DNA from: Sophora flavescens
Lineage: Eukaryota > Streptophyta > Magnoliopsida > Fabales > Fabaceae
Length of the DNA stretch: 64,000 nt
NCBI GenBank assembly: GCA_030762895.1
Contig: CM061063.1
Location: 212,892,667 to 212,956,666, forward strand
Direction of reading: 5' to 3'
Positions 43,610 to 55,660 of this stretch are shown piece after piece. The translations under genes were made by a program, and so were the position numbers. The notes beneath the pieces were generated by a model. It made no database searches. It worked only from the letters and a program-made list of their open reading frames with translations, and was not told the DNA's origin. The stretch's first letter is position 1; the number at the start of each line of letters is the position of its first letter.

Positions 43610-46600
43610 TGTAACACCCCCCTTGGGTATTACATGACTAACTCAACCTCCTAAAATATGGGTATTAAATAAAATAAATGCTGGTTTACTTTCGGAAAAA
43701 TAATTTTTATCTAAGTACTTAAGTGTCAGAAAAATGGGTATAAAATTTATTATTCTGCGGTTACGATAAGAACTTAAGCATTTTATAAGATAATATCTCA
43801 CATTTTCATAAATTTTGTCACGACCCAAAAACCTAAGCCATTACCGGTGCACAGGCTTACAATCCTAGCCTGGCAAGTCTATTTTCTTTAGAAATTATAT
43901 TTGAATACCGATCGATAACTTTTACAAAAATTTTGACAGAGTCTCCTCTGTAATTCCAACATCCCAAAATAAAAGCACCTGCTAAAATATTTATAATTTC
44001 ATCCCAAAATAAAGGCTCTTCGAGCCATGAACATCCTATCCACAATAGAAGCTCTCCGAGCCGTAAACAAACATACGCATAACAGTAATCCAATAAAAGA
44101 CTCTCAGAGTCATAATACCTATTACTATGACTTTATCCAAATAAAATTTACTCGATAAACTAAGCTGGTCGCACTAAAAGATATTGCTGGGGAAGACCCC
44201 ATGGTTCTCACCATTATAACTAACATCAGACATCTACAAGGATTGGGACTAATATCCCCAAGTGCAACTGAGAACTTCTCTGCAACATCTGTACACTCAA
44301 ACCCAAAATACCACAAAAGAAACCAAACAGAAATAGTGCAAAGGTGAGATACCGACATATGAGTTTTATCATAGCAGTCACATACACGACTCTCACACAA
44401 TGACATACAATATATTATAACCATAAACACAGGGATCCATTCCCGATAATCAAATGCATTTTGTAAAACATTTCATGTCACTTCAATATTCACCATATAG
44501 TTCACTATCTCCGGAGATCCTCACTTCCCTTCGTCGAGCAATGATTAGGCTGCGATACACTTAACACAATTGTCTCATGAGATCGGCCTCTAAATTTAGG
44601 TCCGGCTCCAATTGTTCAGGGAATATCACGATGGAGCACCTAAAATAATATTGGAATAGTTCCCTATTGAGTAAATTCGTGCCGAGTAACCGAATTCCAC
44701 GACCCGAGGTTGCAAGGCCCCAAGTATTCGCTGGATTTTCGAATCCCGAATGTCCCTAAGACCCAAAGACCCTAGAATTTATCTTTGGTCCGTAACTAAC
44801 CAATTTACCCAATTCACCCTTTGTGAAATTGTAGCTCGAATACACAATGGCACGTCTGCCACGACGGCATAAAAGCCTGACTATGCATGTAAAACAAAGT
44901 GTTCTCATTTTCATTTTTCTTTTTCCCATCGTTCTTTCCTCGTCAAGGCTTACGCTCTCGACTACTTTTAAATCAAGTATTAAATTAAACTTTAATACTC
45001 ACCTAATATTTTATCAATAAAATCCATGATTCACAATTCCCTTCACAACCGAACACTAGTCCGACGTCTCGGAATTCTAGGTTCTATCTTTCCTCGAAAC
45101 TAGAACAGGAACTCTAGCCCGTCAATTCGGAAAACTAGGTCCTTTCTATTTTCTCAAAATTCAAAACAAGAACTCTAGCCCGTCAATCCGGAGCACTAGG
45201 TCCTTTCTTTCTCCTCAAAACTCAACAAGAACTCTAGCCCGTCAATCCGGAGCACTAGGTCCTTTCTTTCCCTCAAAACTCAAAACAAGAACTCTAGCCC
45301 GTCAATCCGGAGCACTAGGTCCTTTATTTTTCACTCTCTTTCAGAGGTTTTCGTTCAGTGAAAACTAAATCGAAAAACAAAAGTTCAAGAGTTTCCAAAT
45401 TTTGTGTCATAAATACTTTTCGTTCTTAGAAATACTATTTCACTAAAACTGTTTTCTTTTAGAAATCCATTTTCTGAAAACTTAGGAAACCACTAAAATC
45501 ATTTTCTCAACTTAGAACCAAATACAAAACTCTTGTAAATAGATTTATCAAAGGGAGCATTTTCTCTAAATGTTACCATTTTTGAACAACTTTTGGTAAA
45601 ACCTAAAAGAAAATCTTTGTTTTCAAAAGACTTTTCTTTTCAAAAATTCTTTAAAACCTTTTCATGAATTTTGATATTTCCCATTTTCTTTATTTCCTAA
45701 CTTTGTTCTATCTTCACACTTTCATCATTTAGGATTTTCTTCTCATTTCCCAAAGAAAACAAAACACCACTTTTTTGATATTTCTGCATTAAGGTACTTT
45801 AATGTCTTAATCTTGATTAACAAGCAATGACCAGTGTCATGCCATCAGCCAATCACAGTCAAGCAAAACAGTAATATAATCAACAAACAATAACATTAAA
45901 ACTCCAATCAAACTCTAAACAATTCAAGCAAGACATCATTACAAAGATTTAAAAATTAACATATATTCAAACACGACAGTAAGTATGTAACTACTAAGAC
46001 TCTTCTGGTAAACTCCCTTTACCTCTCGAAGAACTTAGCTTCCGATTTAAAACTTTGTCGTGAATCCGGAAACCGTCAACGCACGTACACGATAATCTAG
46101 CTTGTCCTTCATCAAAAATAACACTCAATCAACACACAAGCAACTAAATCAAGCCTAAAATCCTACATGTTGGTTTCGGCCAAGGGCTGACTTTGGGGTT
46201 CAAAATCCTTAAAATTTCTAAACTCTTGGAATAGTGATTTATAATCACTTAAAACCCTAAATCAATGATCATGGCATAAAGATTGAAATTAAATCTTCCA
46301 ATCCTTAAACAAATGATTTTCGGCCTTGACCATTAAAATGGTTTTAGAGACTCTAATTTAACTCAACAACATAGATCTAATACCTATATAGCTTATAAGA
46401 TTGAATCTTGTAAAGAAAATGAACAAAATACTCCTCCCCACATAACCCTAGGTTCTGCCTCCTATGGTTAAATAGGATCGAAAACTTTGTTTGATGCAAG
46501 CATCTAGATATAGAATATATAGGTAATACTAGGATTATAGAAATTGGTTTCATATTTTTTAGGATTTTTCTATGATTTATGGTGATTTTTCAAATTTCTA

Positions 46601-47609
46601 GATCTAGGAATTGAAAAATATGATCAAGACTTCAAATCACAAAAATCAATGAGGAACATGATGATGATTCAGTGAGAGAAGATTGGTATACCTCTTGGAA
46701 ATGAAAAATGGGCAAGGAATCACCTACTTCCTTCACAAAATCAAGCTATGGTACTTAGAGCTTTAATGGAAAAATGGCAAAGCTTGATGGAGAAGATGAA
46801 GATTGCCTTTTATAGAAGTGAAAATGGGCTTCTTGGCTGCCTAGGGTCGTGGCATTTGAGGGGTGAAAGGGTCCAACACACAAAAATTCAAGGACAAAGT
46901 AGTAATCTCACAAAATGACATTTTTGTGGTATTATGACAACATAAGGACAAAATGGTCATTTCCCAAAAAGCAATCATGACCAACATGTGGTGAGAAATA
47001 AGTGAGGATGTGACTGATTTGTGTCCACAAATTGTGGGGCAAACTTGTCATTTAGATGAAAGTTTCAAGGGTAAAATCGTCCAAGGGCAAAACGGTCTTT
47101 ACACTAGTTTAAAGAAATATCTAGATATTTTGAAATTTAATCATGACAAAGGTGAGTCATAAGTGGTGACTCACCCTACTCACCACAAACATGTGACATG
47201 TGTCCCTCGGTGGCCCGGGGTCCGGTTCAGTCTCCGTAATTCCGTTTCCGACTCCGTTATTCTCCCGATTTAGGTTTTACACCCGAATCGAGTATAATAA
47301 CATATTTATTTTGAAAATTTTAAAAATAACCTATATCATTGGAAATGATATATAAACTCTATCCATTTCGTTCACGGGTCAAAATTAGGTTTTCTGATCA
47401 GTAAAATCTTACTGTCAGTGAAAACGCAGACCGGGTTCCGTCTAAATTTTCAACCAAAAATTTCACCATATACTTATAAAAATAAGTATGATATGATTAT
47501 GACTTTGGTTTTCCCAAAATAATTTTCTATGTTTCAGAAAAAAATAATAAACAGATGTTTGTTTATCGATACAGAAAACAGCAGAAACAGCGAAAATCGG
47601 GGTGTTACA
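43610..47609 (-). mobile_element. LTR 1 (4.0 kb) of the gypsy complex
   Basis: It starts TGTAACACCCCCCTTGGG and ends ATCGGGGTGTTACA. It aligns over its whole length with 56796-60798, differing at about 1.5 percent in the first kilobase I compared. Short open frames inside it (for example those at 43643-44430 on the minus strand) are the same in both LTRs and match no known domain. Confidence 0.9.
45101..45330. repeat. Tandem units of about 60 bp in LTR 1
   Basis: Four units contain AACTCTAGCCCGTCAAT(C/T)CGG followed by a CACTAGGTCCTTT-like segment and a CTCAAAA run. The same array is at 58291-58520 in LTR 2. Confidence 0.85.
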
Positions 47610-47623
47610 TTACTACCCCACTA
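47610..47623 (-). other. Polypurine tract of the gypsy complex
   Basis: The minus strand reads TAGTGGGGTAGTAA before the LTR start, preceded by a TCGAGGACGAAATTT segment common in Tekay/Del elements. Confidence 0.85.
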
Positions 47624-49848
47624 AAAAAAAATTTCGTCCTCGAAATTTCATGACTCGAAACGAGACAGGATCTTGTAATTACATCTTAGTCCCAAGATCC
47701 TACATTGTATTTCCCGGATTTCACTTTTCCTTAGATGACATTTGAAACTCAATAACAAAATTCATACTTATTCTTCGTTCTATTTATCCTCAAAATTTAA
47801 TCCATTATCCTCAATTCATACTCTCCCTCATTAATACTTTACTTTAATATCTCGTACACGAAAGATATAATTAAAACTTAATCTCTTCTTCATTTAATAC
47901 TAATCCATTAGAAAAATTTTCCTCTACATCCATAACTCTCACTTTTAACACCAAGATTTAACTAAGATATACATTCCTCTCACATGAATAACAAATTCAA
48001 ACTTAATCACTTCTATTCTCAATTACCGGTCCACTAAAAAAAACTGCTTTCCACACAACTAACTCTCATAATTATCACCAAGATCAAACTAACTTGACCA
48101 TAATATGCATCACTTCCTACTCAAGGTATTCAGTCATTTTGGGTGTAGCCTACTCTTCTAGGTTATATTAAATTCATACATTTCAATCTTAAAGAATATG
48201 ATTACCCTCCTTCATGTAACTACAACCAAACAAAAGAATCACCTCAATTTGAATTATCCAAAATCATAAACCTTGAACTTTTCTAGCAACTTAGTTTTAT
48301 TTCAGAACTCCTCTTTATTGCTCCTGTTGAGCATTAGAGAAAACTACTATAGACACTTTCCCGTAAATCTCCAGATTCATACAACTAATATCAATTACAA
48401 CCTTAATCATTACCCTACATTCCTTTAACGGTATTCTGCTTCGATCAACATTTGATTTATAGTAGTTGTCTCACTCACTGGTATTTATTTTAAAGGATTC
48501 ACATCTTACTAGTCATAACTATACCTCAACAAAACTTTCGTTACTTCTTGTCTATCCGGCTAAAGCGATGATCGTAGTCAAATACTACACTCACTCCCAA
48601 AACAACCTCCTAAAGATCATATCATTTTCTCGCTCACTCATTCGAGTTGAGAATGATCCGTTGAGCTTAGCCTCAACTTGGTCCTCAACACTTAGAGCAG
48701 ACCTTACCGACAGACGTTGGTAAACTTCGGGTCTTACTTTGATATGATACTTGAAAATACTCAATGAATCATGTTCAGTCCTCTGATACCTACTTCATTT
48801 GGCTTCTCCTCTTCATAGTGGATCCTGATATATAAGAAATGTGTTGACTTCATCAACATATCCACCATCACTCGAACTAATTAAAACTCTTGAAGATACT
48901 CGGTAACCCACGACAACATTGATTACGATGCCAACATCTTAACTAGGAATGTCTCAAATGTCAATTACATTCTTACTGTACTCAACTAACTCTGATATCG
49001 TGATGTGAATCAAGTAACCATCCGCATAATTTATGAGATGGGTCACACGTCAATGACGCTTGGAAAAGATATAGGTTAAAATTGATCCAAAAGAAGAAAA
49101 GTTCTATCGAACTACAACAAGACTTGGCCTTAAAAAGATTACGAAAAGAAATTTTTCAAGGAAGGAATTTTCTTGGTCTCACTTTCACAAGAAAGTATAG
49201 AGAAGGATTTTATCAATTTGAAAGATACTTGAGTGTCCAATATGTAAAAATATTCTTCAATAAGATCGTGAGTGTAAAAATGCCCGGTACATTCTTACAA
49301 ACATGACTCTACTAAAGGTCCTCATTCTATACAAACTTCCAGTGAATCAGGAAATCACAAGATGGATAATTTCTAACACCAAGATGATTACTTCTTAATA
49401 TAAGGAATTTATAAAACGACAATTTAAAAGCAAAACAGCCTGGTTAAAAATCAGTCTGGATCACATCTACCAAAAGTAGAAGTGACTAGACTAAGTTTCA
49501 TCAAGAAACTTCTGTTACCACGAAGTTATCTGTGTTATAACTCAAGAAATAATTGTAACAAATTCTTTCAACGAAATGTTAAAATATCCAGGATAATGAA
49601 TATTACCAAATCAATCCATTCAAATGTCTAATACACTGAGGGTTATTCAGAAGTGTGAGTACAAATTCTCACATACAAGGAATTCCATTAGGGCATATTG
49701 AAATTACGGACTAGCATAACCAATGTATGAGTCCTGATAACTTTCAAATCAAAGTCAGAAAAGTCTGCTTGACATGTACGAACTTGGTCACTGTGATTGT
49801 TTAATACAACCATAGGGACTCTAGGGACAATTGTCAACTAACTAGTCC
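47624..49848 (-). mobile_element. 3' part of internal region, gypsy complex
   Basis: The sequence matches 1560-3130 of the first family A copy in several blocks, for instance the AGTGTCCAATATGTAAAAA block (49232-49250 against 2721-2739). No pol domain could be recognised in any frame. It is AT-rich and non-coding as far as I can see. Confidence 0.65.
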
Positions 49849-49865
49849 ATACACTACAACAGAAA

Positions 49866-50365
49866 TGACTTTAGATAGCGTTTCCGGATGCCTTTTAATA
49901 GCGTTTGTAACCGCTATCTATGCCACCGCTATTAAAAGTCGTTAGCAAAGATAGCATTTAAGAAATGCTATTAAAAGGTGACCTTAGATAGCGTTTCCGT
50001 GTACAAACGCTATCTAAAGTCTGCCTTTAGATAGCATTTGTACATGGAACCGCTATCTAAAGTCTGCCTTTAGATAGCATTTGTTAATACAAATTCTACC
50101 TAAAGTCAGCCTTTAGATAGCGTTTGTTTTAACAAATGCTATCTAAAGGCATACTTTAGATAGCGTTTGTACACGGAACCACTATCTAAAGTCCGACTTT
50201 AGATAGCATTTGTTAATACAAATGCAATCTAAAGTCAGCCTTTAGATAGCGTTTGTTTTAACAAATGCTATCTAAAGGCAGACTTTAGATAGCATTTGTT
50301 AATACAAATGCTATCTAAAGTATGCCTTTAGATAGCACTTGTTAAAACAAACACTATCTATTCCT
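49866..50365. repeat. Left subterminal repeat array of the CACTA element
   Basis: More than fifteen copies of TAGATAGC(G/A)TTTG or its complement CAAA(T/C)GCTATCTA occur in alternating orientation, forming stacked inverted repeats. A shorter array lies at 55660-55970, where some copies read AATAGCG(T/G)TT. They are probable transposase-binding sites; the strong hairpins could also feed small RNAs. Confidence 0.9.
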
Positions 50366-50746
50366 TTTTTTTTTTAGTTTACCTGTTTCTTAACTTTACC
50401 TATTCCTGCATATTGTTTATAAAAAACAGAAGGTTTACACAAAGAAATGAAGCACAATCCATATGCATATATAACAAGCTACTTTGACAATTCATACTCA
50501 TTGATAATATTAACAATGATCAATAAACTGAAATCATCATCATCATCCGTGCATTCTAAGCATTTGAAGATTCTACAGAACTTCTATGGAAACTCTAATT
50601 GAAAGGAATAAAATTACAAGATGTAAATACAGATATTAATTTATAAGTATCTGTATATCTGAACTATTTTACAACCAAACAGTTTTATAATACAATTTCT
50701 CCTTATTTCATATCATTTAACTGATTTAACAATATTCGGTGGTTAT

Positions 50747-51552
50747 TCAGAGCTGAGCAGAGTTATTGGTGATGGCTCCAGCATCATTGAGAAGGGGAAT
50801 CAGTTGACCTGCTTGGTGTTTCTCCAAAACAGCTGCAAGACCCAAGTGATAAAATGTTAAAAAGACCAAAAATGAAGATAGAAAAATAACAATTTATTTG
50901 GCCTTCCCCTCAATAGTCATGGAAGATAAAGCAGATTGGGACTAAATAGAAAGGAAGCAAAAGGGAGGGTGGCCTTACTGTCACAACCACTAATGTGCTT
51001 TCCTCCAATAAACACATTAGGCACAGTCCTAAGCCCTGTCCACTCAGCTAGTGCTAACTGGATATCACCCCCATCACCTTCAAATAGGTAAAGAAAATGA
51101 TTGAAAAACCAAATGCTAACAAATTAGTTTGTTGAAATTAATGAATAACAGCCCTCCGAGCAGAAGAGAATAGACCCCAATTTAGGGGTTAGATAGACTT
51201 TATTTTTGCATATTCCACATTCATAATGCAAAAATCATAGCATAAAGTAGATAATGAGTGCTAACAGAAAGCAAAGTAACTCTGGACTCAAGGCAATTTT
51301 ATAACTTTACAATTATCATAAAATCTTCAAACTTCAAAAGACAGAAAGGGTTAATTCCTGACAAGAGACGTAAAAAGAGGGGAAAGGAAAACAAAAGCAG
51401 AAAGCAGGTAACTAAGATAACGAAATTGATATTATGTACCAAAGTATGAGACATGAAATCAATTGAAAGCGCAGCCAAAGGAGACTTACTTTCCTCATCC
51501 AATTCAATGGCCTTGTAGGCTGCTCCTAGCTGTGTGAGAAGATCCTTGAAAT
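50747..51552 (-). pseudogene. Captured glutaredoxin, last three exons
   Basis: Glutaredoxins reduce disulfides with glutathione. Exons on the minus strand are 51552-51490, 51077-50979 and 50832-50747, each with AG/GT borders and phases that join in frame. They encode FKDLLTQLGAAYKAIELDEE, then GDIQLALAEWTG, TVPNVFIGGKHISGCD and VLEKHQAGQLIPLLNDAGAI, ending with the native stop after NNSAQL. TVP (cis-Pro) and GGCD-like (SGCD) glutathione-binding motifs are present. The N-terminal exon with the active-site Cys-x-x-Cys is missing, so the piece cannot be an active enzyme. The carboxy-terminal sequence points to a class I (CPYC-type) plant glutaredoxin. It lies nearest the left end of the CACTA. 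Confidence 0.9.
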
Positions 51553-52395
51553 CTGGTTATCAAAGAAAAAAAAATAAAGACTAAAAAACTGATTATCAAA
51601 GAAAGATAAATAAAGACTAAAAAATTGAACCTTCACATTACAGAACATGAATACTTGAACAAGAATATCTTGTCTGTGATAGCTATCCAACAACAAAATG
51701 CTTGTGAATCTAGTGATAATCAGAAATAGTCACACTGCTGAATTGCCGAAATATGCCATGTACTTGATGATAGTAAATAAAAAGTGTTAATTTCAAGAAA
51801 TCTACGGTCCAATGTTACTTGATGTAGCAAACTGACAAGTCTAATAGTCTAATTAAAAACCCAAAATTAGAAGTCTAATTTAAGAAATAAGAATGCATAA
51901 TCATGTTTCCAATATTGATTACAAATTCTGCAAAGCTTCTATAGCTAAATTGAAAGAAATGGCAGTAGTAGGAATTAGGAAATTAGCACTTCTTTCATCC
52001 ATAAGCCTCTAAATGCATATTACTGAGCTATATGTAACACAAGGCAAGGATTTATGATGCAGCACTATCTCTTTAATTTCATAATAATTGATTTACCTGA
52101 CATGAACCAAGGGAGGGGTTGTTTGAACCCTCATATGCTTTCCCTATCATCCTATTCTTCTATATATCATCTAAACCAAGCAATAAGGCTACCTATCTAA
52201 CAAACCACTGTAAAGCTACTAAATTGCTTTTGTGTGCCTGTGTGTGTCTAAATTTATCAGAACTTTCTATCTTGCAATGCACAGTATGCAAAAATGAGGT
52301 CTTGTTGAACAGCACAGCCATGTAAGATGCAATTAGAGAAATCCAATGCAAGATAGCATTAAAAAACTTTATATTGCAAAAAAAAAAAGACATAC

Positions 52396-52532
52396 ACTGC
52401 CACATGCAGATTGAGGATTATTAATCTGCTCTGCAGTCAATCCTAACTTCAATACTTTCTCCTCCTCTTCAGCCCTCCCACAAGAGCAATTTTTGCAGGC
52501 TTTTCTTGTACTTCCAATTTCACAATCACCAA
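52396..52532 (-). pseudogene. Captured CIAPIN1/DRE2 (anamorsin) exon
   Basis: DRE2 is an iron-sulfur protein of cytosolic Fe-S cluster assembly. This single 137-bp exon has a GTGCAG acceptor and an AGT/GTATGT donor. It encodes GDCEIGSTRKACKNCSCGRA, EEEEKVLKLGLTAEQINNPQ and SACGS: the first, C-rich cluster-binding region plus the start of the CxxC pair motif. Cys positions of the CKNCxCG set are kept. Everything upstream (the methyltransferase-like part) and downstream (the last CxxC motifs) is missing. Upstream it is joined to exportin-1 sequence through the end of its own intron; downstream it is followed by intron sequence and the glutaredoxin. Confidence 0.9.
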
Positions 52533-52560
52533 CTGCACAAGCATGTTAGCTAATAGATTA

Positions 52561-54174
52561 GACTCCAGGATGTGTCTCATGCATAAACTCAAACAACTTA
52601 TTCACAACAGTTTTTAGAAACTTCCAGTGAGCTCTTAGAAACCGCGGATACTGCCCCACAACATACCTGCCAACAGAAGCAATTATATTCAACAAAAAAA
52701 GAAAAGCAATCTTAAACATGGAGCAAAAAGAATGCGTAAACAACTCTTACATGATATTACTTGCAATAACAGCTTTGTTATCTTTTCCCTGGGTGATTTC
52801 ACATAGATTTAATAAATCACGAATGACCATAACCAAGAATCTGTTTTCCTGCCACAAAACCAAGATTTAAGCTATAAATGATTAAAAAAATAAAAAAAAG
52901 ATATGACAACCAAGAAAAGAATGCCAAATAAAAACACAGATAATTACCAAATTTAGTCAGTTAGGAAATGATGTTATGCATGCATCAATCCTTGAAAAGA
53001 CAGGATAAACCAATGTTGAGTAGTACACACACACACACACAGAGGGAGTCCATGTTAAAAGTCAAAATTGAGTGCTAACAATTAAGATGCTGGATGCAAG
53101 TCAAAGTAAACCTTGACCCCTTTTGCGATAACAGCGACAAAGTCAACATGGCAGTCCTCACTAGCCAGAAACACAATCCTAAAGCCAACAAGATACCACG
53201 ATAACAGAAATACCTAAATTTTTAAAACTCAAATTGAGATCCCTAATATAAATCCAGTAACTAATTAATTGAACCAAGTTCCTAAACTAAAAAACTTAGA
53301 AATTGGCAAAGTTGCAAACTCTCTGGGACGAAATTGAACCTGACTGCTTCTGTATCACCTGCAACTATACTGTTGGGGGATAAAAGGTAGAATCGAGAAA
53401 ATGGCTTTTGTCATTCTAAGAAAGCACACAATACCTGTTCTAGACTAAGATTTATATGAAACATTGTTTGGATTCGTACAACTAGTACTAGATAGGTGGG
53501 GCTGGGAAAAGGCTAATGGATTAGAATTTTAAGATAATTCCTCGTAATATTTTGACCAAACCAATAGTGTAATATAAATAATGGAAAGTGAGATATAGAT
53601 CCTGAGCCACAAAGTTCACTTTACCTGTTCTTCCATCATGGAACCAGATATAGATCCTATCGCCCAGCACAGTGTATTCAAATTGTTCCATGTCCAATCC
53701 TCACCACTAAGTTGTTTACTTAATTTCCTCAGCATCTGCATATTAAAATATAGGAATCCACCGCATCAAGGTGTCATTAACATACATACGTACAAAAATT
53801 CAATGGAACAATTTCACAATAGATAGCCAGCATATCACATCATTCTAAATGAAAACAACATACTCATACACAACATTGGTATATCTTTAGTTTATTCAAA
53901 TGGAGTTCAGCTTATTAATCTTAGCTTTCAAGAGACACCTAACATAAATTATTGTCCTGATTTTACCATTGGATGAAAAGAAAACCAGCTCATACTTGAA
54001 AACAATATGAGCTTACCTATACTAAAATTTAAAATGGATAAGAAAGGAGCCGCAGAATAATTTTTTATTTTCCTTCAGAACAAGAAAAGGATCATTGCTT
54101 TCTGATTAACATACCCGCTTTTCAGTGTCATCATGGTCTAGATGTGATAAGTAAATAAGAGTCTCCCTCATAAT
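52561..54174 (-). pseudogene. Captured exportin-1 (XPO1/CRM1) exons
   Basis: XPO1 is the nuclear export receptor for leucine-rich signals. Four minus-strand exons are visible: 54174-54115 (MRETLIYLSHLDHDDTEKR), 53735-53625 (MLRKLSKQLSGEDWTWNN, LCWAIGSISGSMMEEQ), 52848-52751 (ENRFLVMVIRDLLNLCEI, KDNKAVIASN) and 52666-52561 (YVVGQYPRFLRAHWKFLK, LFEFMHETHPGV). Exon phases match and GT/AG borders are present for the first three introns, so a transcript could splice correctly. About 120 of more than 1,000 residues are covered. The fourth exon loses its donor: after HPGV the sequence passes straight into DRE2 intron and an in-frame TAA. The protein would therefore be a short internal HEAT-repeat peptide at most. 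Confidence 0.92.
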
Positions 54175-55660
54175 CTATATAATTGATTGGACATTGATTA
54201 ACCTCAGAATGTAGTCAATAAAATCTCTCAACCACAGCAGAAGCAACAGTAGCAGCAAGAGAGAACTAAGAAGAGCTCATGGCAAATTGAAGCAACCAAC
54301 CCAGGTTCGCATTTGAGGTGGTTGGATGCGTCACCATTGACCTTGGTCTTCCTCTGGTCCTCCTGGGTTTCATCGTCCAACAGTAAGAATCTATCCGAAT
54401 CACAAATCACACACTAGCCCCCTTTATGGAGAAGAAAAAAATAAAGTATTGCAACCATATTGCAACCATATTACTTCTGACAGAACCATATCACAAACGA
54501 CACCTGACAGAACCATATTGCAACCATATTACTTCTTTTCATTGTGCCAAATAAGAAAGTATTCTTGCCGATGAAGAACCGAGAAGTGGTAACTGAGAGG
54601 CTTAACAGTGTGGCCAAGTTTGCACAAAGTAAAGTACAAATTTTTTAATAAATGCAGAGGAGACAAAAATACTCCCAGGTCACTATCATCTTATGTCTCT
54701 AAAAGGCATTTCACGATATAATGTAATGACACAAGAATCTAAAGAATGGTATTTTAAGGGGAAAACAAAAAATGGTTGAAGTGAAACCTATAAATCAATT
54801 GATCATGTATTATAACAACTAAACTACTGAGATACAGTAATGAACAGCCTTACCAACAATGATCATATAGAAACCCTTTTTTTCCTTTGAGATTTTGATC
54901 AAGTCATAATCCATATCCATACATGTATATATGAACTAAAAATGTAAACAAATATAATCTGTCTGAAACCTATTATGGATAAAACAATGCTATTAGTCAG
55001 AATTCAGAAATTAATATATCTATCAATCACTGAAGGACCTGGGTTTCCAATTTGCAATGTCCAAACCAAAGTTCTCAAACCCCGCAAAATAAATTAAACA
55101 AGAGAAACAAACAACAAATCGAGATACAAAAATGAATTAGTTAACCAAGTAAAATAATAATTATAATAGTGAAATAGCAACAACAAATAAAAAAATTTAA
55201 ATAATAATGAAATAAAGAGAGAGAAGCAGATTCAACCTCGGAAAACCGGTTCCTGTGGAACACACGCTGCTATATGGTTGCAATATGGTTGCAATACTTT
55301 ATTTTAAGGACTGAAAACAGTAAGGACATACCTGTGGCTCGGTGACGACAACAGCAAAGACCAAACACTGGGACGCGACAGCAAGAGTTGGGGTGAACGT
55401 TGAGACGGTGGCGTCACGGAGGCTCGACACATCGAACGCGATTGAGAACGGAGAAGAGAACGGAGGAGGTACATGATTGAGAATGGAGAAGAGAACTCAC
55501 TATCGGTGCGACGCGGTAGAGACGCGACTGAGGGATGGAGGCTCTGGACTATGGAGCGCGACTGCGGTAGTGAGACGAGCGAGTCAGAGTGAAGGGAGGC
55601 AACCCTAGACTGAGAATGGAAGGATAAAACGCGCGCGCGGGAATCAGCAAACACCTAAGA
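54175..55660 (-). other. CACTA interior upstream of the captured exons
   Basis: No recognisable exon. It contains a repeated ACAGAACCATATTGCAACCATATTACTT-type segment near 54455-54535 (parts recur near 55273-55300), an AT-rich middle, and a G/C-richer segment at 55310-55660 whose minus-strand frame is Ser/Arg/Leu-rich low-complexity. A promoter for the captured exons, if any, would lie here. Confidence 0.45.

Noticed and set aside
43643..44430. Short minus-strand frames in the 4-kb LTRs as genes
   Set aside because: They recur in both LTRs because the LTRs are copies; none has a domain or codon pattern suggesting translation.
49866..50365. Regular repeats resembling a CRISPR array
   Set aside because: Plant nuclear context, alternating orientation and position at a CACTA terminus identify them as subterminal transposon repeats.
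50747..52532. A functional link between DRE2 and glutaredoxin, both tied to iron-sulfur metabolism
   Set aside because: The pieces are partial, in mismatched phases and lack key parts (active-site Cys exon, C-terminal Cys motifs). Co-occurrence is most likely chance. The captured glutaredoxin also looks like the dithiol class rather than the monothiol class known to work with DRE2.
53285..53365. LAKLQTLWDEIEPD as a copia Gag or MAP65 fragment on the plus strand
   Set aside because: The match is about ten residues, has no neighbours in frame, and lies inside an intron of the captured exportin-1 piece.
55304..55654. 116-codon minus-strand frame near the CACTA right end as a gene
   Set aside because: Ser/Arg/Leu-rich low-complexity translation with no domain; better seen as the G/C-rich first-exon or promoter area of the transposon.
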